Below, one piece after another: positions 55,901 through 64,000 of a DNA stretch of 64,000 bases (position 1 is the stretch's first letter; each line of letters starts with the position of its first letter). The DNA comes from Prochlorococcus marinus str. MIT 0919. GTDB taxonomy: Bacteria > Cyanobacteriota > Cyanobacteriia > PCC-6307 > Cyanobiaceae. The DNA lies in contig NZ_CP114779.1 of assembly GCF_027359375.1 (NCBI RefSeq), positions 1,178,001 through 1,242,000 on the forward strand, in the 5' to 3' direction. The notes below the pieces were generated by a model that saw only the letters and a list, made by a program, of their open reading frames with translations, was not told the DNA's origin and did no database searches. The position numbers and the translations under genes are program-made.

Positions 55901-58900
55901 AAATTTTCATCATCATCTAGGGAAACTAAATCTTTTAATTCTTGCACATTTAGTTTCCCTAGCCACTCTTCTCCTGAGCCAATGATTTCTTGAGCTAGTT
56001 TAGATTTATCTTGAATCATTTTGTTGATTTTCTCTTCGATTGATCCAGTACTAATAAATTTGTGAACCATAACCCTATTATTTTGTCCGATTCGGTATGC
56101 ACGATCTGTTGCTTGGTTTTCTACCGCTGGGTTCCACCATCGATCAATATGTAAAACGTGATTTGCTCTAGTTAGATTAATGCCCATCCCACCAGCCTTT
56201 AAAGATAGCAAAAATAATTTCGGGCCTCTGGGGTCTTCTTGAAACCTATCAATCATTTTTTGACGATCTGATTTTCGTGTACCTCCGTGTAGGAAAGGAA
56301 TATCATTGACCATTTTTGTTTCTAAATATTCTTTCAACATATGCCCCCATTGGGCAAACTGTGTAAATAGTAAGGCCCTATCACCTGCTTCAAAAATTTC
56401 TTCTAGAATTTCTTCCAATCTTTGCAGTTTTGAAGAACGCACTCCAAAATCTTTACTGATGCTACTTTCCTTTAATGCTAGAGCAGGATGATTGCATATT
56501 TGTTTTAGATGTATCAATAGTCCGAGAGTTTTACCTTGACGTTGACCCAGAGGTGATGATGCTATTTCATCCATCGCTTTCTCCACAGTTTTTTGATAAA
56601 GGTTTTTTTGCTCATTACTAAGACTGACCCATTCATTTAACTCCACTTTTTCTGGTAAATCAGAGATAATGGACTTGTCATTTTTTAATCTTCTTAAAAT
56701 AAATGGACTCACTCTGGCTTTGAGATCTTTTAGTGATGAGACATCCCCATAACGTTCGATAGGCATTTTGTAGCGTTGATTAAAAAATTCCTCTTCTCCC
56801 AGCACTAAAGGATTTAAAAAATTCATTAAAGCCCAAAGTTCACTGATACGATTCTCGACGGGAGTTCCTGTTAATGCGATTCGAAAAGGGACTGTTTTTC
56901 CAGTTTTTACGATTTCACGAGTTATTTGACTTTGCTTGGAGTTTGGATTTTTAATTGCCTGAGCTTCATCAATAACAATTCCCTGCCAGTCATACCCCTT
57001 AAGTATTGCTTGGTCTCTATGTAATAAACCATAACTAGTAATTAAAACATCTATCTTTTGGAGACTTTCCTTCAAAGCTTCTAATGTAGATGGTCTTTTT
57101 GAACCATAATGTTCTCGTACAGATAATTTTGGTGTAAATAGAAGTGCTTCTCTTTTCCAATTTATTAAGACCGATGTAGGAGCAATTAATAAAATAGCCT
57201 TTTTTAGTTCTTTGTTGTTTTTAAGATGTTGAAAAAATGCTAGTAATTGGATGGTTTTCCCTAAACCCATATCATCGGCTAAACATGATCCTTGTTCGAA
57301 GCGGTGGAGAAATGCTAACCATCCCAAGCCTCTTTCTTGATACGGTCTTAATTGACCAATAAATCCTTCTGGTGTACCTAATGGTTCGGGAGCCTTGTGT
57401 TGATGATATTGTTCTAAAACTTTTTGCAGTTGTGGTCCTGCATCAAAGCGATGCACTGGTAATTTGAAAAAAGTGTTTCCTTGAGTAGATGTCAGCCTTA
57501 ATGCTTCATCCAGGCTTAGATTTGGATTGTGGCTAGAGAATTTCGCAGCATTTTTTAGATCGTTAGGACGTAATTCGATCCATGAACCTTTGTGATTTAC
57601 TAGTGGACTCTTTTTCTTTGAAAGTCTTTCCAGTTCTTGAAGAGTTAATGTTACACCACCTATCATGAGTTCCCAATTCCATTTCAAGGTCTCTCCCAGA
57701 CATAATCTTTGTGAGTTATTAGACAATTCTGCTTCGATAGCAAGGCCTAGGCGGCTACCCAGTCCTTCCGCAAGACTAGGAGGGAGTATCACACCAATTC
57801 CAACATCCCGTAATTGCTTTGCAGCAGTACGTATCAGTACAAATGCTTCGGCTGGTGTTAGTTGCATTTTTTCAGGCGCAGCACTTTCTAGCCCTCTTTC
57901 TATTGGATGAAAAATACTTAAGGCTCTTCCTAACCCTTCAAGAAGTATTTCCCCAGGATTTTCAATTGGGACTTCCCCAAGTTGCAGCATGTTTCCGCTA
58001 GTCTTCCAGGCGGATTCTGCACTGACTTTGAGGCTGGGGTCTATCTCTGCTTGTAATCCAAATTTTAATTCCCAGAGCTCTTCTTTCTCGATAGGTGCAA
58101 AAAGTTCAAGACATAGTCTTGCAGCTTTAAGATTGCCAGATAGCCCTTCTTTCCAATTTTTGCTTGCTTTGGCTAGTCGTTCTGAATCATTTGTCATTAA
58201 GTCCAGAAAACCCTGTTCAGAACCCAATGCTTCTTGCCAAGCTTTGAGTAGAGGGTCTAGCGACTCACTGTTTGGTTGAAAATTTTCTCTAAGTTGTGCA
58301 TCGATTAACTCCTCCAATAGATTAGCTACTTGTAGCCTATTACTACTTGGACGAGATGAGGCTAGAACATCTAAATGGATTGGTCTTAGATCATTTTTGG
58401 CATTATTTTTAATATGTCTAGGCTCGTCAATAATGTGTGAGCATGTTGCTACTAGGGGTAGTCGACTGGCAAATTCTTCCAGTCTTTTACGTTCTTTTTC
58501 ATTATTTAATAAAGGAACCCATCTTGCTCTTGCCGGTAAGTTTTCGCTTTTTTCCAATTGTATCTGTGGTAACCATAAACCTTGAGAAATTAAACTTAGA
58601 GACCAACGTTCTAAATGACTCCACCAGAGTAGTTCTTCTCCGAAATCTGAATTTGTATCAGATAGTGGTAATTTTGCAAGCCAAGATGCTGCTTCTTTTG
58701 GCATCAACATTAAGCCATGGACTTGCCATGGCCACCATTCGAAGTTTTTGGGAAGAGGTTCTTCTGCTTGTAAAGGTAGACCAGTCCATTCTGATTGAAG
58801 ACTTTTTCCACTTTCGACTGTTGTAGAAGATTTAGCTTCTTTCTTGGAGGAAGATTGAAGAGCTTTACTGGGAAGTGTTAAACAGGTTTGAATGTCTGTG

Positions 58901-59103
58901 CATATCTCAGGAAGAAGGTTTTTTCCCAAGAGAAAACTTCTTAATTCTTCTTTTGACAGAGAAAATGGATGCTTTAGAGGTTGAGTACTTATAGTGCTTG
59001 GCTTTGCAACACGCCATGTATCCCCCCAAAGAAGCAAACCTGGAGAATGCGAACTTCGAGATGTTCGTCTTACTGGAAGCCATGTGGCGTGCAGCAGACT
59101 CAT
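55897..59103 (-). CDS. SNF2/Rad54-family helicase (HepA-like)
   Basis: A 1068-aa DNA-stimulated ATPase. A long N-terminal region of about 560 residues (SNF2-associated domain) precedes the motor: motif I CLADDMGLGKTIQLLAF, Ia ILLIAPTSVLINW, II IVIDEAQAIKNPNS, III ALTGTPVENRISELW, V LLSLKAGGMGINLTRANHV, VI ENQATDRAYRIGQ. In bacteria such proteins recycle RNA polymerase or remodel nucleoprotein. The ATG at 59103 starts MSLLHATWLPVRRT. It forms an overlapping pair with the SWIM gene; the next upstream gene is the divergent alaS. Confidence 0.94.
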   Translation of the reverse strand: MSLLHATWLPVRRTSRSSHSPGLLLWGDTWRVAKPSTISTQPLKHPFSLSKEELRSFLLGKNLLPEICTDIQTCLTLPSKALQSSSKKEAKSSTTVESGKSLQSEWTGLPLQAEEPLPKNFEWWPWQVHGLMLMPKEAASWLAKLPLSDTNSDFGEELLWWSHLERWSLSLISQGLWLPQIQLEKSENLPARARWVPLLNNEKERKRLEEFASRLPLVATCSHIIDEPRHIKNNAKNDLRPIHLDVLASSRPSSNRLQVANLLEELIDAQLRENFQPNSESLDPLLKAWQEALGSEQGFLDLMTNDSERLAKASKNWKEGLSGNLKAARLCLELFAPIEKEELWELKFGLQAEIDPSLKVSAESAWKTSGNMLQLGEVPIENPGEILLEGLGRALSIFHPIERGLESAAPEKMQLTPAEAFVLIRTAAKQLRDVGIGVILPPSLAEGLGSRLGLAIEAELSNNSQRLCLGETLKWNWELMIGGVTLTLQELERLSKKKSPLVNHKGSWIELRPNDLKNAAKFSSHNPNLSLDEALRLTSTQGNTFFKLPVHRFDAGPQLQKVLEQYHQHKAPEPLGTPEGFIGQLRPYQERGLGWLAFLHRFEQGSCLADDMGLGKTIQLLAFFQHLKNNKELKKAILLIAPTSVLINWKREALLFTPKLSVREHYGSKRPSTLEALKESLQKIDVLITSYGLLHRDQAILKGYDWQGIVIDEAQAIKNPNSKQSQITREIVKTGKTVPFRIALTGTPVENRISELWALMNFLNPLVLGEEEFFNQRYKMPIERYGDVSSLKDLKARVSPFILRRLKNDKSIISDLPEKVELNEWVSLSNEQKNLYQKTVEKAMDEIASSPLGQRQGKTLGLLIHLKQICNHPALALKESSISKDFGVRSSKLQRLEEILEEIFEAGDRALLFTQFAQWGHMLKEYLETKMVNDIPFLHGGTRKSDRQKMIDRFQEDPRGPKLFLLSLKAGGMGINLTRANHVLHIDRWWNPAVENQATDRAYRIGQNNRVMVHKFISTGSIEEKINKMIQDKSKLAQEIIGSGEEWLGKLNVQELKDLVSLDDDENL

Positions 59104-59316
59104 AGCTGCGAAGCAATAAGGTTCAATAGGTTTCCTTTATTTTGAAACCTTAGCCCACCAATAGCAATAATGGTTTCAAGCAAGTCTATCGTTAATCATG
59201 GCAAATGATTGGCTAGATTTGTGAGAAGCTGAATGCTTGCTTTGTAATTTTAAAAGTCATCACTATTGATGGCTGCTCTCACAACGATCATTTTTGTTAT
59301 GACTGTTGAAGGCTTG

Positions 59317-61971
59317 ATGTCTGATAACAACTGCAGACCTCGTACAGGAGAGGAGATTAGATCTGCGTTTTTGAAATTTTTTGCTGAACGTGGCCATCAA
59401 GTTTTACCAAGTGCTTCATTAGTCCCTACCGACCCAACAGTGTTATTGACTATTGCTGGAATGTTGCCATTCAAACCGGTTTTTTTGGGTCATGAAAAAA
59501 GACCAGCTTCAAGAGTTGTTACTAGTCAAAAATGTATTCGGACAAATGACATTGAGAACGTAGGACGAACAGCCAGGCATCAAACTTTCTTTGAGATGTT
59601 AGGTAACTTCTCTTTTGGAGATTATTTCAAGAAAGAAGCAATTCAATGGGCCTGGGAATTGAGTACAAAAGTTTATGGCTTGGACCCTAGAAATATTGTG
59701 ATTAGTATCTTTCGTGAAGATGATGAAACTGAGGGAATTTGGCGAGATGTTGTTGGGGTAAAGCCTCAACGGATTATTCGAATGGACGAAGCTGATAATT
59801 TTTGGACATCTGGTCCAACAGGCCCCTGTGGCCCTTGTTCAGAGTTGTACTATGACTTTGCACCAGAACTTGGTGATGAATCTATTGATTTAGAAGATGA
59901 CACGCGATTTATAGAATTTTATAATTTGGTTTTTATGCAATACAACAGAGATACGAGTGGCAATCTTACATCGTTGGCAAATTGCAATATTGATACAGGT
60001 ATGGGCTTGGAAAGAATGGCTCAGATATTACAGGATGTTCCCAACAATTACGAAACTGATTTGATATTTCCACTTTTAACTCACTTAGCCAATTTACTGG
60101 GCGTTAATTATCAGACCTTAGATGATAAAACAAAGGTTTCTTATAAGGTGATTGGAGATCACATTAGAGCATGTGTTCAACTGATTAGCGATGGTGTTGT
60201 CGCAAGTAATTTAGGTCGAGGGTATATCTTGCGAAGGCTCCTAAGGCGAGCTGTTAGGCATGGTCGTCAAATCGGTATTGATAAGCCTTTTTTACTTGAT
60301 ATCGGAAATGTAGCTATTCATTTAATGAAGTCTTCATATCCGCAGCTTCTGAAGCGTAAAGATTTTATTTTGAAAGAAATTGATCAAGAGGAATTACGTT
60401 TTTTAGAAACTTTGGGTAGAGGTGAAAAATTGTTAGATGATATTTTAGGACGGCATCCTAAGCAAATTACAGGTGAACAGGCTTTTGAGTTATACGATAC
60501 TTATGGATTTCCATTGGAATTAACAGAGGAAATTGCGAAAGAAAACTCTTTGCAAGTTGATTTGAAGGCTTTCGACGAGGCAATGGAACGACAGCGACAA
60601 AGAGGAAAAGCAGCTGCAACAACAATTGATTTAACTGTACAAGAGGTAATTGATAAGACTGTGAGAAGTATTAAGCCAACAATTTTTCATGGATATCATT
60701 CTTTGCAGGAAGTTGGCATCGTCCAAGCACTCATAGTTGATGACAAACTAGTGGAAGAAGTAAATCAGGGAGACAAAATACAAATTATTCTAGACAGTAC
60801 ACCTTTCTATGGTGAATCAGGTGGGCAAGTAGGCGATAAAGGGATTGTATATCGAGAGACTCATGATGATTGTTTAATTCAAGTACATAATGTGATTCGC
60901 AATAATGATGTATTTGTACATAGTGGATTAGTACAGAATGGAACTTTAAAAGTTGGCGATTTGATTCACTCTAGTGTTGATGCTATTAATCGGCGATGTG
61001 CTCAAATTAATCATACGGCTACACATCTTTTACAGGCAGCTTTGAAAGAAGTCATAGATTCCGATATAAGCCAAGCTGGATCGCTCGTTAGCTTTAACCG
61101 TCTTCGCTTTGATTTTCAGTGTAATACTGCTTTGAAATCAACTGATCTACAACAAGTAGAGGATTTGATTAATTTATGGATTTCTGAATCACATACTTTA
61201 GTAGTTAACGAAATGAATATTAGTCAAGCTAAAGCAGCTGGTGCTGTTGCGATGTTTGGAGAAAAATATGGTAAAACAGTACGAGTGGTTGATGTTCCAG
61301 GGATATCTATGGAACTTTGTGGTGGAACACACGTTGCTAATACTTCAGAAATAGGAGCGTTTAAAATTGTGAGTGAATCCGGAATTGCCTCTGGAATTCG
61401 CAGAATTGAAGCAGTTGCGGGCCCAGCTATTTTGAATTACTTAGAAGAGCGAGAACTAGTTGTAAAAACTTTGTCAGACCGATTTAAAGTTCAACCTAAT
61501 AAAATTGTTGATCGTGTTAACACCTTGCAAGAAGAAGTAAAAGTATTGGCAAAATCACTTTTAAAAGCTCAGGAAGACATTGCATTTGCCAAGACGTCAG
61601 CATTATTAACCAATGCTATATCTATAAAAAATAGTCAATATATTGTAGCTCGTCTAGATGGAATATCAGCTGATGCGCTTGAGGTTGCTATTAAGACTTT
61701 ACTTTCTAAATTAGGAGATAATTCTGCCATAGTACTTGCAGGGGTGCCTAACTCTAATGAGCCAAATAAAGTCATTTTTATAGCTGCTTTCGGGAAAAAT
61801 GTTGTTTCTGATGGCTTAAATGCTGGCAAATTTCTTGCACCCATAGCCAAGATCTGTGGAGGAGGAGGTGGTGGACGTCCAAATTTTGCACAAGCTGGAG
61901 GGAAAGACTCTAAATCTTTGGATCAAGCATTGGACTTTGCAAAAGAGCAGTTTGCCTCAACATTAAGTTAA
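59317..61971 (+). CDS. alaS: Alanyl-tRNA synthetase
   Basis: Charges tRNA-Ala. Class II catalytic domain: GEEIRSAFLKFFAERGH, LVPTDPTVLLTIAGM, QKCIRTNDIENVG and HQTFFEMLGNFSFGDYF; editing domain: INHTATHLLQAAL and CGGTHVANTSEIG (the C-x-x-x-H zinc ligands); C-terminal glycine-rich CGGGGGGRPNFAQAGG. I chose the ATG at 59317 because GAAGG lies 5 bp before it and the family starts about 12 residues before FLKFF. Earlier in-frame starts exist at 59266 (TTG), 59269 and 59299 (ATG). 884 aa, usual. It converges on speA with 2 bp between stops. Confidence 0.96.
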   Translation: MSDNNCRPRTGEEIRSAFLKFFAERGHQVLPSASLVPTDPTVLLTIAGMLPFKPVFLGHEKRPASRVVTSQKCIRTNDIENVGRTARHQTFFEMLGNFSFGDYFKKEAIQWAWELSTKVYGLDPRNIVISIFREDDETEGIWRDVVGVKPQRIIRMDEADNFWTSGPTGPCGPCSELYYDFAPELGDESIDLEDDTRFIEFYNLVFMQYNRDTSGNLTSLANCNIDTGMGLERMAQILQDVPNNYETDLIFPLLTHLANLLGVNYQTLDDKTKVSYKVIGDHIRACVQLISDGVVASNLGRGYILRRLLRRAVRHGRQIGIDKPFLLDIGNVAIHLMKSSYPQLLKRKDFILKEIDQEELRFLETLGRGEKLLDDILGRHPKQITGEQAFELYDTYGFPLELTEEIAKENSLQVDLKAFDEAMERQRQRGKAAATTIDLTVQEVIDKTVRSIKPTIFHGYHSLQEVGIVQALIVDDKLVEEVNQGDKIQIILDSTPFYGESGGQVGDKGIVYRETHDDCLIQVHNVIRNNDVFVHSGLVQNGTLKVGDLIHSSVDAINRRCAQINHTATHLLQAALKEVIDSDISQAGSLVSFNRLRFDFQCNTALKSTDLQQVEDLINLWISESHTLVVNEMNISQAKAAGAVAMFGEKYGKTVRVVDVPGISMELCGGTHVANTSEIGAFKIVSESGIASGIRRIEAVAGPAILNYLEERELVVKTLSDRFKVQPNKIVDRVNTLQEEVKVLAKSLLKAQEDIAFAKTSALLTNAISIKNSQYIVARLDGISADALEVAIKTLLSKLGDNSAIVLAGVPNSNEPNKVIFIAAFGKNVVSDGLNAGKFLAPIAKICGGGGGGRPNFAQAGGKDSKSLDQALDFAKEQFASTLS

Positions 61972-61973
61972 CT

Positions 61974-63920
61974 TTACTCTTGGAGATATGTACTTTGTCT
62001 AAGACTGGCTTCTATATGATTTATAAAACGTTGAGCATCATCAATTTGTAAGTTTCCTTTTTGTATTGCTAATTCACTTGCTATTCGTAACCTTTCTAAT
62101 AGTTGCTCTGATTCGTGTTCCATTGCATTAAGTACTTCTGCTTTAGTATTCCCCCGTATCACATGTTTTAATTTGTAGCTTCCATTTGCTGATAATCGTA
62201 TATGTATTGAATTTGTACTTCCAAATAAATTGTGTAAGTTACCCATTACCTCTTGATATGCACCTCCAAGAAACATTCCTATCCAATAATCTTCAGATGG
62301 GTAAAGAGTATGTAACTCAAGCAAGGGTTTTACTTGACCATTATCTATAAATCTTGCTAATTTCCCATCAGAGTCACACGTTAAGTCTGCAAAATGGCCT
62401 AATTGAGTTGGTTTTTCATTCAATCGATGTATTGGCATAATAGGAAATAATTGGTCGATAGCCCATGTATCTGGGGCTGATCGGAAAACTGATAAATTTG
62501 AATAATATATTTCTGCTAATGATGTATTTAACTCCTGAAGTTCTTCAGGAACTAATTTATTTTTCGGTAGTTGTATTGATAATGCTTTAGCACATGCCCA
62601 GGTCAGTTGTTCGGCTATTGCTCTTTCTAATAGGTCAATGTACCCCAATCGAAAAGCGGCAAGTGCATCTTCCTTAAACTTAAGCGCATCATTCCAAGCT
62701 TCTTGTAATTTTGATATATCAGCTTGATTTTGTACATTTATATTGGATATTGTAGTTAATGTCATACGTAGATTCTGAACACTGAGGCATTCGTCAGCTC
62801 TTTGGATTGGAATATCAGTAGGAACTGAACTTACGCCTAGTATATTGAATACTAATAAAGAGAAATGACTAGATAAAGCCCTTCCACTTTCACTTATCAA
62901 TGTAGGAACTTTTATATTTTTTGCTTTACAACATTCTTGAATAGTAGCTACCACATCATTAGCATAATTTTGTAGTGAATAATTTGTAGAAGCTAAAGTA
63001 GCTGTTCTGCTTCCATCATAATCGACCCCTAAGCCACCTCCTACATCTAGGTATCCCATTGGAGCACCTAGTTTGCTTAGCTCAATATAAATTTGCCCTG
63101 CTTCTTGTAGTGCATTTTTCAAAATAGCAATGTCATTAATTTGGCTACCTACATGAAAATGTAGGAGGATTAATTCATTGATTAAATTGGCATCGGCTAA
63201 TTTTTTGACAGCTTTTAAGATTTCTGGGATTGATAATCCAAATTTCGAATTTGCTCCAATAGAGTTTCCCCATCTTCCACTACTTTCACTTGAGAGCTTT
63301 GCTCTTATGCCGATTAGTGGTGCTGCGCCTAGTACCTTGCTGGCTTTAATAATTCTATCAACTTCATCAGACTGCTCAATAACGACTACTGGTTGCCGCC
63401 CAATTTGTCTACCAAGAATAGCAGTCTCTATATACCTTTGATCTTTATAACCATTGCATATTAATAATGCTTCAGGGTCATCTAATAATGATAGTGCAAT
63501 TAATAACTCTGCCTTACTGCCTGCCTCGAGGCCGAAATTCCATTGCTTTCCACATCTAACAATTTCTTCTAAAACATGTCGTTGTTGATTGCATTTAATA
63601 GGAAAAACTCCTTTGAATTTAGCGGAGTATTCATATTGATGAATGGCTGTTTCGAAAGAAACATGTAACTTTTTTAACCTATCTTCAAGTATGTCATCAA
63701 AACGGAGGATTAGAGGGGTTTTTATGTTTCTACTTTTTAACTCTTTGACTAAATTTTTTAGATCGAGAGATTCGTTTTTGTTTCCTTTAGGATAGACGTT
63801 AATATTTCCTAATTCATTAATTGAAAAATAATCTTTCCCCCATAGGTCTAGCCCGTATAAAAGAGCACTATCTTCTATGCTCCATTCATTCTTCTTACTA
63901 GTTTCGTTTCTGGGAGACAA
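61974..63920 (-). CDS. speA: Biosynthetic arginine decarboxylase
   Basis: PLP-dependent decarboxylation of arginine to agmatine, first step of polyamine synthesis. Fold-III features: FKGVFPIKCNQQRHVLEEI (PLP lysine), FGLEAGSKAELLIAL, HFHVGSQIND, DVGGGLGVDYDGS (PLP-phosphate loop) and the C-terminal domain with FLGGAYQEVMGNLHNLFGS. 648 aa, normal for SpeA. The start is a TTG at 63920 (SPRNETSKK); no ATG lies between it and an in-frame stop about 24 bases upstream. It converges on alaS. argH for arginine synthesis is also in this window. Confidence 0.95.
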   Translation of the reverse strand: MSPRNETSKKNEWSIEDSALLYGLDLWGKDYFSINELGNINVYPKGNKNESLDLKNLVKELKSRNIKTPLILRFDDILEDRLKKLHVSFETAIHQYEYSAKFKGVFPIKCNQQRHVLEEIVRCGKQWNFGLEAGSKAELLIALSLLDDPEALLICNGYKDQRYIETAILGRQIGRQPVVVIEQSDEVDRIIKASKVLGAAPLIGIRAKLSSESSGRWGNSIGANSKFGLSIPEILKAVKKLADANLINELILLHFHVGSQINDIAILKNALQEAGQIYIELSKLGAPMGYLDVGGGLGVDYDGSRTATLASTNYSLQNYANDVVATIQECCKAKNIKVPTLISESGRALSSHFSLLVFNILGVSSVPTDIPIQRADECLSVQNLRMTLTTISNINVQNQADISKLQEAWNDALKFKEDALAAFRLGYIDLLERAIAEQLTWACAKALSIQLPKNKLVPEELQELNTSLAEIYYSNLSVFRSAPDTWAIDQLFPIMPIHRLNEKPTQLGHFADLTCDSDGKLARFIDNGQVKPLLELHTLYPSEDYWIGMFLGGAYQEVMGNLHNLFGSTNSIHIRLSANGSYKLKHVIRGNTKAEVLNAMEHESEQLLERLRIASELAIQKGNLQIDDAQRFINHIEASLRQSTYLQE

Positions 63921-64000
63921 ATTTTTAGGAGAAAAAGTTCATTGCATACTTCTAATTATAAGAACAGATGTTTTTTCATCCTATGGCTTGACTTGCCAAG

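Overview
The window reads as the replication-origin region of a low-GC, streamlined picocyanobacterium, almost certainly Prochlorococcus (probably a low-light-adapted type; I cannot name the strain). The reasons are: very AT-rich DNA; almost no intergenic space, with many TAATG and ATGA overlaps; the block dnaN / PRC-barrel gene / purL / purF / gyrA-like / TPR / queG / DUF502 / nusB / ftsY / SpoIIE phosphatase / argH / RNP / dus / msrB / grpE / dnaJ, which from memory opens sequenced Prochlorococcus chromosomes; and cyanobacterial markers such as paired flavodiiron proteins, gap2, a CYP38-like cyclophilin and cbiD.

Layout. 1-7787: uvrA (C-terminus beyond the left edge) and recN on the minus strand, then an ABC1 kinase, a small secreted protein and threonine synthase on the plus strand. 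7788-8154: gene-free, with five DnaA-box-like sites, the likely oriC. Sense-strand composition changes from A-rich to T/G-rich across it. 8155-13981: dnaN, purL and purF rightward. 13982-18427: gyrA/parC-like, TPR and queG leftward. 18557-25055: DUF502, nusB-ftsY, SpoIIE phosphatase, argH and a glycine-rich RNA-binding protein. 25057-33720: dus, msrB, the grpE-dnaJ-tusA-rsgA run, ybaB, murB-murC and gap2. 33749-45069: thiL with a lumenal cyclophilin, efp-accB, pdxA, an NAD-binding protein, several small genes, a class V aminotransferase, cbiD and guaA.

45070-47432 is the one clearly accessory stretch. It holds a TPR-sulfotransferase gene with near-identical 102-bp tandem repeats. The gene is bracketed by two pairs of short repeats, one copied from the 3' end of guaA, which suggests an insertion next to guaA. 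After it come two conserved unknown genes, PBP2, an FMN reductase, the flv3-flv1 pair, a SWIM-SNF2 pair, alaS and speA.

The functions are mostly core: replication and repair (uvrA, recN, dnaN, gyrA-like), purine synthesis (purL, purF, guaA), envelope (murB, murC, mrdA), chaperones (grpE, dnaJ), and carbon, redox and photosynthesis support (gap2, flv1, flv3, accB). Three genes (murC, cbiD, the SpoIIE phosphatase) have conserved or coding-like N-terminal sequence with no ATG, GTG or TTG upstream of it, so they may use rare start codons. No tRNA, rRNA, CRISPR array, prophage or transposase was recognised.
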